Shown: one piece after another, positions 1 to 11,980 of the stretch
How the letters are laid out: each line of letters begins with the position of its first letter
Numbering within the stretch: position 1 is the stretch's first letter
NCBI GenBank assembly: GCA_964017125.1
Contig: OZ024908.1
Span: 83,596,599 to 83,660,598, forward strand
Length of the DNA: 64,000 nucleotides
Direction: 5' to 3'
From: Flabesymbios commensalis
Taxonomy: Eukaryota > Annelida > Polychaeta > Terebellida > Flabelligeridae
Notes under the pieces: generated by a model
What the model was told of the DNA's origin: nothing
Database searches by the model: none
What the model saw: the letters and a program-made list of their open reading frames with translations, nothing else
Position numbers and translations under genes: made by a program

Positions 1-3000
1 ACGTCATCAGCTAGATCCAGTCTACGTCATCGGCTAGATCCAGTCTACGTCATCAGCTAGATCCAGTCTACGTCATCGGCTAGATCCAGTCTACGTTATC
101 AGCTAGATCCAGTCTACGTCATCAGCTAGATCCAGTCTACGTCATCAGCTAGATCCAGTCTACGTCATCAGCTAGATCCAGTCTACGTCATCGGCTAGAT
201 CCAGTCTACGTCATCAGCTAGATCCAGTCTACGTCATCAGCTAGATCCAGTCTATGTCATCAGCTAGATCCAGTCTACGTCATCAGCTAGATCCAGTCTA
301 CGTCATCGGCTAGATCCAGTCTACGTCATCAGCTAGATCCAGTCCAGATCATCAGCTAGATCCAGTCTACGTCATCAGCTAGATCCAGTCTACGTCATCG
401 CCTAGATCCAGTCTACGTCATCAGCTAGACCCAGTCTACGTCATCAGCTAGACCCAGTCTACGTCATCAGCTAGATCCAGTCTACGTCATCGCCTAGATC
501 CAGTCTACGTCATCAGCTAGACCCAGTCTACGTCATCAGCTAGACCCAGTCTACGTCATCTGCTAGATCCAGTCTACGTCATCGGCTAGATCCAGTCTAC
601 GTCATCGGCTAGATCCAGTCTACGTCATCGGCTAGATCCAGTCTACGTTTACGGCTAGATCCAGTCTACGTCATCGGCTAGATCCAGTCTACGTCATCAG
701 CTAGATCCAGTCTACGTCATCGGCTAGATCCAGTCTACGTTTACGGCTAGATCCAGTCTACGTCATCGGCTAGATCCAGTCTACGTCATCGGCTAGATCC
801 AGTCTACGTTATCGGCTAGATCCAGTCTACGTTTACGGCTAGATCCAGTCTACGTCATCAGCTAGATCCAGTCTACGTCATCAGCTAGATCCAGTCTACG
901 TCATCGGCTAGATCCAGTCTACGTCATCAGCTAGATCCAGTCTACGTCATCAGCTAAATCCAGTCTACGTCATCAGCTAGATCCAGTCTACGTCATCGCC
1001 TAGATCCAGTCCACGTCATCGGCTAAATCCAGTCTACGTCATCTGCTAGATCCAGTCTACGTCATCGGCTAAATCCAGTCTACGTCATCAGCTAGATCCA
1101 GTCTACGTCATCGGCTAAATCCAGTCTACGTCATCAGCTAGATCCAGTCTACGTCATCGGCTAAATCCAGTCTACGTCATCAGCTAGATCCAGTCTATGT
1201 CATCGGCTAGATACAGTCTACGTCATCGGCTAGATCCAGTCTACGTCATCGGCTAGAACCAGTCCACGTCATCGGCTAGAACCAGTCTACGTCATCAGCT
1301 AGAACCAGTCTACGTCATCGGCTAGATCCAGTCCACGTCATCGGCTAGATCCAGTCTACGTCATCAGCTAGATCCAGTCTACGTTTACGGCTAGATCCAG
1401 TCTACGTCATCAGCTAGATCCAGTCTACGTTATCGGCTAGATCCAGTCTACGTCATCAGCTAGATCCAGTCTACGTTATCGGCTAGATCCAGTCTACGTC
1501 ATCGGCTAGATCCAGTCTACGTCATCAGCTAGATCCAGTCTACGTTATCGGCTAGATCCAGTCTACGTCATCGGCTAGATCCAGTCTACGTCATCAGCTA
1601 GATCCAGTCTACGTTATCGGCTAGATCCAGTCTACGTCATCGGCTAGATCCAGTCTACGTCATCAGCTAGATCCAGTCTACGTCATCGGCTAGATCCAGT
1701 CTATGTCATCGGCTAGATGCAGTCTACGTCATCAGCTAGATCCAGTCTACGTCATCAGGTAGATCCAGTCTACGTCATCAGCTAGATCCAGTCTACGTCA
1801 TCGGCTAGAATCAGTCCACGTCATCGGCTAGATCCAGTCTACGTCATCGGCTAAATCCAGTCTACGTTATCAGCTAGATCCAGTCTACGTCATCAGCTAG
1901 ATCCAGTCTACGTCATCAGCTAGATCCAGTCTACGTCATCGGCTAGAATCAGTCCACGTCATCAGCTAGATCCAGTCTACGTCATCAGCTAGATCCAGTC
2001 TACGTCATCAGCTAGAACCAGTCTACGTTATCGGCTAGATTCAGTCTACGTCATCAGCTAGATCCAGTCTACGTCATCAGCTAGATCCAGTCTACGTCAT
2101 CAGCTAGACCCAGTCTACGTCATCGCCTAGATCCAGTCTACGTCATCAGCTAGATCCAGTCTACGTCATCAGCTAGACCCAGTCTACGTCATCGCCTAGA
2201 TCCAGTCTACGTCATCGGCTAAATCCAGTCTACGTCATCGGCTAGATCCAGTCTACGTCATCAGCTAGATCCAGTCTACGTCATCAGCTAGATCCAGTCT
2301 ACGTCATCGGCTAGATCCAGTCTACGTCATCGGCTAGAACCAGTCTACGTCATCAGCTAGATCCAGTCTACGTCATCAGCTAGACCCAGTCTACGTCATC
2401 AGCTAGACCCAGTCTACGTCATCAGCTAGATCCAGTCTACGTCATCAGCTAGATCCAGTCTACGTCATCGGCTAGATCCAGTCTACGTCATCGCCTAGAT
2501 CCAGTCTACGTCATCAGCTAGATCCAGTCTACGTCATCGGCTAGATCCAGTCTACGTCATCAGCTAGATCCAGTCTACGTCATCAGCTAGATCCAGTCTA
2601 CGTCATCAGCTAGATCCAGTCTACGTCATCAGCTAGATCCAGTCTACGTCATCAGCTAGATCCAGTCTACGTCATCAGCTAGACCCAGTCTACGTCATCG
2701 CCTAGATCCAGTCTACGTCATCAGCTAGATCCAGTCTACGTCATCGGCTAAATCCAGTCTACGTCATCAGCTAGATCCAGTCTACGTCATCGCCTAGATC
2801 CAGTCTACGTCATCGGCTAAATCCAGTCTACGTCATCAGCTAGATCCAGTCTACGTCATCGGCTAGATCCAGTCTACGTCATCAGCTAGATCCAGTCTAC
2901 GTCATGGGCTAGATCCAGTCTACGTCATCAGCTAGATCCAGTCTACGTCATCGGCTAAATCCAGTCTACGTCATCAGCTAGATCCAGTCTACGTCATCGG

Positions 3001-5088
3001 CTAGATCCAGTCTACGTCATCGGCTAGATCCAGTCTATGTCATCGGCTAGATCCAGTCTACGTCATCAGCTAGATTCAGTCTACGTCATCAGCTAGATCC
3101 AGTCTACGTCATCGGCTAGATCCAGTCTACGTCATCAGCTAGATCCAGTCTACGTCATCAGCTAGATCCAGTCTACGCCATCAGCTAGATGCAGTCTACG
3201 TCATCAGCTAGATCCAGTCTACGTCATCGGCTAGATCCAGTCTACGTCATCGGCTAGAACCAGTCCACGTCATCAGCTAGATCCAGTCTACGTCATCGGC
3301 TAGATCCAGTCTACGTCATCGCCTAGATCCAGTCTACGTCATCAGCTAGATCCAGTCTACGTCATCGGCTAGATCCAGTCTACGTCATCGGCTAGAACCA
3401 GTCTACGTCATCGGCTAGATCCAGTCTACGTCATCGGCTAGATCCAGTCTACGTCATCAGCTAGATTCAGTCTACGTCATCAGCTAGATCCAGTCTACGT
3501 CATCAGCTAGATCCAGTCTACGTCATCGGCTAGATCCAGTCTACGTCATCAGCTAGATCCAGTCTACGTCATCAGCTAGACCCAGTCTACGTCATCGCCT
3601 AGATCCAGTCTACGTCATCAGCTAGATCCAGTCTACGTCATCAGCTAGATCCAGTCTACGTCATCAGCTAGATCCAGTCTACGTCATCGGCTAGATCCAG
3701 TCTACGTCATCAGCTAGATCCAGTCTACGTCATCGGCTAGATCGAGTCTATGTCATCGGCTAGATCCAGTCTACGTCATCGGCTAGATCCAGTCTACGTC
3801 ATCAGCTAGATTCAGTCTACGTCATCAGCTAGATCCAGTCTACGTCATCAGCTAGATCCAGTCTACGTCATCGGCTAGATCCAGTCTACGTCATCAGCTA
3901 GATCCAGTCTACGTCATCAGCTAGACCCAGTCTACGTCATCGCCTAGATCCAGTCTACGTCATCAGCTAGATCCAGTCTACGTCATCAGCTAGATCCAGT
4001 CTACGTCATCAGCTAGATCCAGTCTACGTCATCGGCTAGATCCAGTCTATGTCATCGGCTAGATCCAGTCTACGTCATCGGCTAGATCCAGTCTACGTCA
4101 TCAGCTAGATTCAGTCTACGTCATCAGCTAGATCCAGTCTACGTCATCAGCTAGATCCAGTCTACGTCATCAGCTAGATCCAGTCTACGTCATCGGCTAG
4201 ATCCAGTCTACGTCATCAGCTAGATCCAGTCTACGTCATCGGCTAGATCCAGTCTACGTCATCAGCTAGATCCAGTCTACGTCATCAGCTAGACACAGTC
4301 TACGTCATCGCCTAGATCCAGTCTACGTCATCAGCTAGATCCAGTCTACGTCATCAGCTAGATCCAGTCTACGTCATCAGCTAGATCCAGTCTACGTCAT
4401 CGGCTAGATCCAGTCTACGTCATCAGCTAGATCCAGTCTACGTCATCGGCTAGATCCAGTCTATGTCATCGGCTAGATCCAGTCTACGTCATCGGCTAGA
4501 ACCAGTCTACGTCATCGGCTAGATCCAGTCTACGTCATCGGCTAGATCCAGTCTACGTCATCGGCTAGATCCAGTCTACGTCATCAGCTAGATCCAGTCT
4601 ACGTCATCAGCTGGATCCAGTCTACGTCATCGGCTAGATCCAGTCTACGTCATCGGCTAGATCCAGTCTACGTCATTAGCTAGATTCAGTCTACGTCATC
4701 AGCTAGATCCAGTCTACGTCATCAGCTAGATCCAGTCTACGTCATCGGCTAGATCCAGTCTACGTCATCAGCTAGATCCAGTCTACGTCATCAGCTAGAC
4801 CCAGTCTACGTCATCGCCTAGATCCAGTCTACGTCATCAGCTAGATTCAGTCTACGTCATCAGCTAGATCCAGTCTACGTCATCGGCTAGATCCAGTCTA
4901 CGTCATCAGCTAGATCCAGTCTAGATCATCAGCTAGATCCAGTCTACGTCATCAGCTAGATCCAGTCTACGTCATCAGCTAGACCCAGTCTACGTCATCA
5001 GCTAGATCCAGTCTAGATCATCAGCTAGACCCAGTCTACGTCATCAGCTAGATCCAGTCTACGTCATCAGCTAGATCCAGTCTACGTC
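1..5088. repeat. 23-bp tandem satellite array, about 221 units
   Basis: The whole stretch is a head-to-tail array of a 23-bp unit that begins ACGTCATC and ends CCAGTCT. Units differ mainly at the CAG/CGG/CGC/CTG step after ACGTCAT and at GATCC, GACCC, GAACC or AAATCC. Variant units recur in the same order: the GATTCAG unit at 3464, 3809, 4108 and 4683 is spaced by exact multiples of 23 (345, 299 and 575 bp). The roughly 15-unit blocks starting at 3464 and 3809 match almost unit for unit, which indicates higher-order duplication. The array runs off the left edge of the window and ends abruptly near 5088. No long open frame crosses it. Each unit carries ACGTCA, a CRE-type half-site, but whether anything binds there is unknown. 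Confidence 0.98.
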
Positions 5089-5092
5089 ACTT

Positions 5093-5742
5093 AATATGAT
5101 GATTTCAGATTGAAAAAAACCCTTTGGTCTCTTAGTTTACACAAAAGTAATTCAGCGCTAGGAGGCTTATAAACGATTCTAGGAGCGCTTAGTGCTTTAG
5201 GGCTAACGCGTAGTGTTTACCTGGTAGGGCCTAGATCATTCTTTCCAAGTCGCAGATATTTATAAAAAGTACAATTCTGCTAAAATAACCAGAAACTGTC
5301 ATGTTTTCACATAAGACAATGCGCGCATCATCTGTTCTATTTATATGTTGAGCAGCGTCTATGTCTGTCGTGTGCGTCATTTCTATTATGTATTATTTGT
5401 GTCGATTAATTAAATGATGTTTTCCATTGCCACCACCACCTGCTTAATCATTATTGTAATAGTGCTAAAGGCTGCAACCCAGGCAATGTATAATGATGTT
5501 AATAAGCCATCCATATATAGTTATGTGGAATCCATACAATTATTGTTTTTACAGAAAATTAATTGCACAGCAGACTAATTATCTAGCTGTGCCAATATTG
5601 ACTATCGTGCGTCTACCCGCACTGTAATTATATGATTTTGTATTAATATAACGCAAAATCCACCCCAACAAATTGAAATGATATACGGGAAAGTTCGCAC
5701 ATCACAGTTAGGCATGAAAACGTGCAGGCATGATGGATGTAT
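5093..5742. other. MITE remnant and unassigned AT-rich sequence
   Basis: 5095..5180 matches the right half of the family-3 MITE (ATGATTTCA, then a TTTGGTCTCTTAGTTTA stretch, then TTCAGCGCTA). It therefore looks like a truncated MITE abutting the satellite. The rest, to 5742, is AT-rich with no coding signal I can see. Confidence 0.5.
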
Positions 5743-5845
5743 TTAACCCTTTAACTATGAAATTATTTAATTTTAATTTCCACTCACATGAAGATGTGTC
5801 TTGCTGACGCGATTCACAACTGCAAGTGAGTGAAAATTATTCGAA
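5743..5845. mobile_element. Family-1 TTAA MITE, partial
   Basis: It starts TTAACCCTTTAAC and carries the family-1 hairpin, a CACTCAC...GAAG arm mirrored by CAAGTGAGTG. The right terminus is lost. Family 1 recurs about 15 times in this window. Confidence 0.65.
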
Positions 5846-5967
5846 TTTGACAAAATGGAGATCAGCGATTTTGAAATATTTCCGATTGATGTCCCGTTTT
5901 CTCTTTTACATGTTGAAAAGCTGATATTTAATGTCTTAATGAAAAAAGCGAATATAATCATAACCTC

Positions 5968-6074
5968 GCAGCAGACACGAGGCATTGACCCAGGGTTGGG
6001 TCATTGTTGGCCCACCGTCTTCGACGCTGGCCCAACAACGACCCAACATTGGGTCAATGCCTCGTGTCTGCTGC
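5968..6074. mobile_element. Palindromic MITE, CAGCAAACACGAG family
   Basis: An almost complete 107-bp palindrome. GCAGCAGACACGAGGCATTG on the left is mirrored by the reverse complement ending CTCGTGTCTGCTGC, with inner arms GACCCAAC/GTTGGGTC and a TCTTCGA centre. At least ten relatives lie in the window. No coding capacity. The short open frames over it only reflect the palindrome. Confidence 0.8.
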
Positions 6075-6489
6075 ATTCATACCGTGGGTGTTTCGTGTCG
6101 GAGACGTATCGGTCTCTCTCAATGTGGGCTATACCGTGAAATATCCCACTGGGAACACGATTTTGCGATATTGAATCAACGTCAATGATGTTTATTCAAC
6201 ATTGCAACAACGTCGTGTACACAGTGTGATATGTGTCCCATATGTCTCCCACTGGAACCTGGTTAACCAGCTTATATACCAGATAGAATAGGAAATGATG
6301 GAAAGGATTGCTCAGACTACTGTTTTATATATTTTTATTTAGACAAATTGAGACAAGTGTTTTATTTCGTGGTTTTGTGACGGCAAATTCAGAACAATGC
6401 TTGAATGTTCAATTGGCGTCAACGTTTTGACGTTAATTTGCTTTGCATTTTTTTACGTGTTTTAACGTCATTTATTGACGTCAATGGAC

Positions 6490-6800
6490 ATCAGATGCCC
6501 AATGAGAAGTCAATACAACCTAGACATGCGTCTATATGTAGCTGATACACAGATTTATATTAGGACATCAGGTAATATCAGTGACGAAATTGCAACAAAA
6601 CCCGCTCAGTCATGCACTGCCACTAAACGATGGAAACATAGAATTTATGTTTATTACCCCAAGCAGCTGATACATGCTTTCATAACATCTAGGATCGACA
6701 ATGGAAATTATCTCCTCCATGGTTTGCCAATATCTACCATCAGTCATATTCAACAGATCCAGAATGCCGCCGCTGGACTGATCACACACACTCACATGTT
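6490..6800 (+). pseudogene. LINE reverse transcriptase remnant (CR1/L2-like)
   Basis: The + frame from 6475 encodes pieces typical of non-LTR reverse transcriptases: LYVADTQIYI, which corresponds to the catalytic YADDTQ box with one aspartate replaced by valine, and further on AFITSRIDNGNYLLHGLP followed by IQQIQNAAAGLI, the conserved segment after the palm. Only about 30 codons separate pieces that are normally more than 100 residues apart, so there is an internal deletion. No endonuclease part is seen. It is a dead fragment. Confidence 0.7.
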
Positions 6801-7279
6801 TACCTTCTATCATACCAGTGCTGCCAAATATGCAATGGCCGCCGATAAAAACGGACAATTTCAGGATAAATGTGTTGATTTGTTTGAGCTATTGATGACA
6901 CTGCTCCGCAATATCTTGCAGACTTTTTACACATCCATACTCCATCACCGACACTGCGTTCATCATTTAGGACCTTATTGACTGTGGCCTTTTGCTTTTG
7001 CTGCTCAATTGTTGTGTAATCAACTGCTGGATTACATCAGTAGGGAGCATACATGTAATAACATCTTTCAAATCAAAACTTAAAAACATCTTTTTAGCCA
7101 TGCATATCCTCAAAGACAAAAGAATGTTAAATGTCGTTGTCATAATCCTGACAATAGTCATCATATGGTATACAACATGGGCTACCTATCTCATTATTTA
7201 AGTTTACTTAATTAATGTCTAAATCATCTAGCTATTTTTAACGGAGTTATCATAACGTACATCAAGTATTATTTAGAAA

Positions 7280-8755
7280 ACGGTCACGTACGCGTCCATA
7301 AAGGCTTTCTGTATTGGACGAAACGAAACGAAACGAAACTGACGAAACTGACGAAACTGGTTTCCCGTAATCGACGAAACAAAACTGACGAAACGAAACT
7401 GACGAAACTGATTTCCTGTAATCGACGAAACTGGTTTACTCTAATCGACGAAAAATTGAAGGGACAAAACTGACGTAGGCCTAACGTTATTATGTTTTTC
7501 TCTACCAAGTTAGGCCACAGATGGTGGACTAACATTAACCCTACTAAGGCCTACTAATACTGGCTTGTCATCGCATTTGTTTTATTCTATGACGTTGACC
7601 CAGCATTGGAATGACGTAGCCTACGTTGTGACTGACCCATCATCAAACCTGATCACGTGTAAGCCCAACCCAACGTCGACCCAAGGACATTGGTTTTAAG
7701 TTGGTTCACCGTTAACGATGATGGCCCAACATCAGAGTAACCTCATGTCAACGTATTAGTCGATTGTATATGGTTTAACCTAACTATTAAAAATACCATA
7801 ATCATGAAAATTGGATGGGCTAACCCACATTTTGACAATTTTGAGAAAAAATCGCACAGCAACATGAAGTACAGGATAAAACGAATAAATACAAATTAGC
7901 ACAAAAGGTAACACAATCAGTGACCAAATGGTCTAACCCTGAATGTGAAACTTTATATTAATCAAGTTGTTGCTATCAATGACATGTATTTTCAATGTTT
8001 TTCAATGTGGGTTAGCCCACTTGTGCATAATGCCATCCAATTGTGCTTAGCGCTTAAAGGGTTAGCATATTGTTGATAGTGTTTACCCTGGGTACATATC
8101 GTCGCCTCGGAACTAAAGGATCCTATCTTCCACTCTGACGAGTGTCAGATAGGATCCTTTAGCTCCGAGGCGACGATATATAGACTGAGACACGTAGGTG
8201 TTACCAGCTTCATCCCAAGACAGACTGCCTGGGTGCGATACAGGGTGAACCAACTTGGGATCACGCCGTAACCTGATATGTACCATACGGCACATACACA
8301 TAGAAGTACCATTAACCCATATTTCACATCCTGTCTCTAACAGACCAGAAGAAGATATAGCCCACGGGAACACGAGGCGTTACGACAATTGTTAATTTAA
8401 TGTTGGACCAGCGTCGTAGGTAGTGCCCAAAATTAAAACAACATTAGAATATTATAGGAAGTTGACATTACATCTACTTGTACTTATATCTACACATTGG
8501 TCACACTATCAACATTGGGTCAACGTCTCAGGATTCGAAATTCGAGCCGTAGTCGTCACATGAGTCAGTTTCGTCGATTAAAGGAACTCAATTTCGTCAG
8601 TTTCGTCGATTACAGGAAACCAGTTTTGTCAGTTTCGTTTCGTCAGTTTCGTTTCGTCGATTACAGGAAACCAGTTTCGTTTCGTCAGTTTCGTTTCGTT
8701 TCGTCAGCTTCGTTTCGTTTCGTTTCGTCGAATACAGAAAGCCTCCATAAACGTC
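7280..8755. mobile_element. Fold-back element with GACGAAACT-repeat terminal arms
   Basis: The left arm (about 7290..7460) begins CATAAAGGCTTTCTGTATT and continues as repeated GACGAAACT/GAAAC words. The right arm (about 8560..8745) is the reverse complement: AGTTTCGTC words ending in AATACAGAAAGCCTCCATAA. The arms are therefore long, internally repetitive terminal inverted repeats around a roughly 1.1-kb centre. That centre holds degenerate palindrome repeats and a near-perfect hairpin at 8096..8179. No transposase frame is seen, so it is non-autonomous. The family is unassigned. Confidence 0.65.
8096..8179. other. 84-nt near-perfect hairpin
   Basis: Arms 8096..8128 and 8147..8179 are 33 nt each and pair with one mismatch. 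The inner CACTC/GAGTG arms extend the stem around a TGAC loop. It could be a young palindromic MITE or a small-RNA precursor-like foldback. Nothing in the sequence decides which. Confidence 0.7.
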
Positions 8756-8942
8756 CATCAGATGGAGTTAAGCTCTAATATAAGTGTTTTATTATTATCT
8801 ATACTTTCAAGCAAAGCATGATCCTGCCAAGTCATACCGCCGTGCGATGTCAAAATGTTGTATATCCTCATTTGTAGAGTAAGCGGATACTGCCTTCTGT
8901 CTCTGCACGGCAGTATAAAGTCAATTTTCTCACTTATTCAAT

Positions 8943-9118
8943 ATTGTAGGGAGCCTCCGTGGCCGAGAGGTAGCGTGCTCGGCCTCAGATCGCCAGAGCG
9001 CGAATTTCGAATCTTGTGTCTGGAGGGTAGTGTCATCTCATCCATCTCACCATCTTCAGGAGCTTCTCCTGGCCCGGTTTAGCCTATATATGCACAAAGG
9101 TGGCCTAAAATCCCATTC
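8943..9118 (+). mobile_element. tRNA-derived SINE, one-head form
   Basis: The head shows a pol III box A-like TGGCCGAGAGGTAG and a box B-like TTTCGAATC. It is followed by a body with GTGTCTGGAGGG and a tail CTCCTGGCCCGGTTTAGCC...GGTGGCCTAAAA. ATTCAAT flanks both ends (8936..8942 and 9119..9125) as a likely target duplication, although ATTCAAT may in part belong to the element. Same family as the copies at 11981, 15843, 21098, 55848 and 56774. Confidence 0.8.
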
Positions 9119-9365
9119 ATTCAATTTATTTCTCGATGCCAGTGGATCGCATCAGCGGATCGAGTACGGATCGTAATAGGGATCATCCTCAAATTTCATA
9201 GATTGTTCCTTGGCCCGAGATACACAACTAGGAAAAGTTTCGTGCAAATCCGATCATCACTCTGATGTGATAGACGGACAGACAGACAGATAAACAACAA
9301 AACACGACTAACACACATAGCCTATATCCTGGTGGAGGTAAAACACGCACGTATTCCGGACACAG

Positions 9366-9452
9366 ACAACTTGACTGCTCTGCAAAGCCAAAAGGCAGTA
9401 TCTGCTCACTTTACAAGTAAGCATATACTGCCTTCTGGCTTTGCACGGGAGA
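9366..9452. repeat. GCAAAGCC hairpin repeat
   Basis: TGCAAAGCCAAAAGGCAGTA on the left is mirrored by TACTGCCTTCTGGCTTTGCA, with a central palindrome around CTTTACAAG. Relatives, some half-length, lie at about 8870, 11845, 14020, 14438, 24448 and 30238. Probably a small palindromic MITE. No coding capacity. Confidence 0.75.
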
Positions 9453-9869
9453 AAGGTGGGATGATGTGGGCTCAACTCGGTGATTGGCTACAGCTTGGCG
9501 ACGGGGGCCATTGATTGGAAACGAATGAGATGCCGTAAAATTAGACCAACAGTGATGAATCCTGTAATTAACTGATTACGTGAGCACGGTGTTCTACAAT
9601 AGACAGCGGGAGCATGACCTCATAACTTACACCGGGGAAACAATTAATGCCAATTTATTCTGAATTATCGTTTGTGTAGAAATGGATACTTACTTTTTTC
9701 CGTTGTTTTCTTATTAATAAATCATTAATGTAACCTACATTGTCATGATGTCGTAAAAATCAGAAAATTGATGCTAAGACATTGCATTGAAATTTTCCAC
9801 TAGCCTAAATGAAATTGACGTTGTGGATGGCTAACGCTACTTAAAGTGGGTAAAAAATGATAACCCTTC

Positions 9870-11141
9870 TGCTGCTCTCCCACATAGGCGAATATGCTAG
9901 CGAATATAGCGCATAGGAAAATTCGCAGTCACTTCGCCCAAAAATTGTGAATATATAGCGAGTATTATCACCTCGGTCATCCCTCGATTTCTCCTTACAG
10001 TTATTTCTCAAATGCACTGCGAATGCTTGCCAATGCCTTGCGAATTGTTAACAATCGTTGAGAATGGTGCAAATGGGCTTAAGAATAATGTCAAATAAAT
10101 GCTGCGACTGCCTTGCAAACGTTACAAACGTACTTATGAATGATGAGAATGTCTTACCAACTTTGCCAGTCCCCTGCCATTTTCTTTCGAATGATGCAAA
10201 TATTTGATGACGAGGCTGCGATTGGTATAAATACGGAGTAAACATGATGCTGGGCTCATTGTTTTTTTTAATTTAAAAAGAGAAACAACACGTTTTGTTC
10301 TTGTGATAGCCAGTATTTCACCCAACATGATCTTCTTTTTCTTTCTTTTCTTCTTTTACGTATTGTTCTTGTTTTTCCCTCCTCCTCGCGCTCTAGAGCA
10401 GCATGTACAGCTACATTACATTGTATATATATTCGGAAAGCAGAAGTCCAAGGGCAGTCACCTGGGTGTCTCGATCGGAGTGCCATGGTGAAATGATAAC
10501 AATCAATTAAAAATGTGTCTTTTTATACTATATTGACATCTCCATGGGGCGAATTCCATTCATATTCCTTTTGGCTAAATATTTGCAAGACATTTTGGCA
10601 ACACATTTGCAAGACATTCTAATTGGCACTTTGAAAAAGCACGCATTTGAAAGCATTGGTGAGCATTCGAAGGCATTTGCAAGCTATCGAGAAGCCTTCA
10701 TCATCATTGGCAAGTGTTCGCAACACATTCTTAAAAATATGGGTAAGACATTTGCAACGTTGGCAATTCATTGGTAAGGCATTCGTATCATTGGCAACAG
10801 TGGTAAAACATTTGCATGGAATGGGTAACGGCGAACGTTGAAAACGCCCTGCGAATGCCTGACGAACGTTGAAAATACTTCCGAATGCCTTACCAACGTT
10901 ACCAATGGCTTCGAATGCTTACAAAAATTGACGGTGGATCACAGCATTCGCAACATTCGCTAAAATTTAGGAGTCGCCTCTTAAATTGGTCGATATTCCT
11001 AAGCAGGTGGAGAATGACTTGCGAGCGCTCCGAATATGTTACCAACGCTTACAAATAGTGTAGCGAATTTTGGGAGAATGTCAAATATTTTCATTCTTAA
11101 GCACATTGGCTAGCATATTCGCCTCTTTTGTGAGAGCAGCA
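9870..11141. mobile_element. 1.27-kb fold-back element with GCATTCGCAA-type subrepeats
   Basis: The ends are inverted repeats: TGCTGCTCTC...AGGCGAATATGCTAGC at 9870 and GCTAGCATATTCGCC...GAGAGCAGCA ending at 11141. The interior is filled with degenerate 10- to 20-bp words around GCATTCG/CGAATGC. They run in one orientation at 10020..10230, the opposite at 10550..10830 and back again after 10840, so most of the element can fold on itself. The small open frames at 10048..10841 are by-products of these words. No transposase is seen and the family is unassigned. Confidence 0.7.
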
Positions 11142-11159
11142 TGCAAGTTCTAAGTTTAA

Positions 11160-11360
11160 ATTTTCACCCACTTAAAGTCGTGTCTCGTTACCGCAACCCG
11201 CAAGTTCAGATGGATTAAAACTACTCATATTTGTTTTAAATTTGTGACCAAACATTTGCATTTCTCGATGTTTATACGCGCATTTTATTCCCAATAACAG
11301 ATTTCATCGACTCATCGGACACACATTTCACTTAAAAATGAAATATTTGAAGAGCGAATA
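11160..11360. mobile_element. Family-1 MITE, degenerate
   Basis: Contains TTTTCACCCACTTAAAGT, a partial mirror arm, and the family-1 body words AACATTTGCA and TTCCCAATAACAG. Termini are eroded. Confidence 0.55.
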
Positions 11361-11496
11361 GAAAGGATTTAAAACAATGTATCAAAGTCGTGCTACGCGC
11401 GTGAGAGGTCAAGCTTTTTAGCACGTTTTCCAAATATAGGTGTAACGTCCCTAATTTGCATATTTAAAAGGTACGTGGGCCTGATATAAATGAACC

Positions 11497-11540
11497 CTTT
11501 CAGCGCGGGGACCGTCTTTGTACGCCAGGATCTGCTGTAG
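11497..11540. mobile_element. Family-3 MITE left end, truncated
   Basis: CCCTTTCAGCGCGGGGACCG begins the family-3 terminus. After about 40 bp it runs into an unrelated repeat. Confidence 0.6.
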
Positions 11541-11770
11541 CAAGGTAGCAAGTGTGCCGGAAGCCCCATTTATCAGTTATTCATGTGTAACTTATTTTGG
11601 ACATGCATGTCTGATATTAAATGTCGTTCTTATTTTCCTTTTAACTGGTAAATGCGCAACCCAAAATTTAAGACACAAGTTTACGCAATTCTAGTTTAAT
11701 GGACATGTTGACATATCATGGACATGTCAGGGGCCAAATAAAAATGATTGTGTGGCTTTGAAATGTGCAA
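11540..11770. repeat. Dispersed repeat shared with 23205..23450
   Basis: Both stretches share GTGTACC/GTGTGCC, then CCCATTTATCAGTTATTC, TTTTAACTGGTAAATGCG and CATATTATGGAC/CATATCATGGAC in the same order and spacing. Unassigned family, no coding signal. Confidence 0.6.
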
Positions 11771-11844
11771 TTCAGGTAGTTTCAGCCCCAAGCAATCTGG
11801 AAAACGTTCTCAAAAGCCTAAGCCTAATGAGACATCTTATATAT

Positions 11845-11935
11845 ACGAGGGACTCTGCAAAGCCAATAATCAGTATGTGCTTACTTGTAAGGTAAGCAGA
11901 TACTGCCTTTTGGCTATGCAACGCAGTACATCTAT
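11845..11935. repeat. GCAAAGCC hairpin repeat
   Basis: TGCAAAGCCAATAATCAGTA mirrored by TACTGCCTTTTGGCTATGCA around a TTACTTGTAAGGTAAG centre. Same family as 9366..9452. Confidence 0.7.
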
Positions 11936-11980
11936 CTCTGTGTAAAATGGCTGATACGGCGTCCTAATCCCAGCAGAAAA

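Noticed and set aside
1-5088. CRISPR-like regular repeat
   Set aside because: Units are contiguous with no unique spacers and the genome is eukaryotic.
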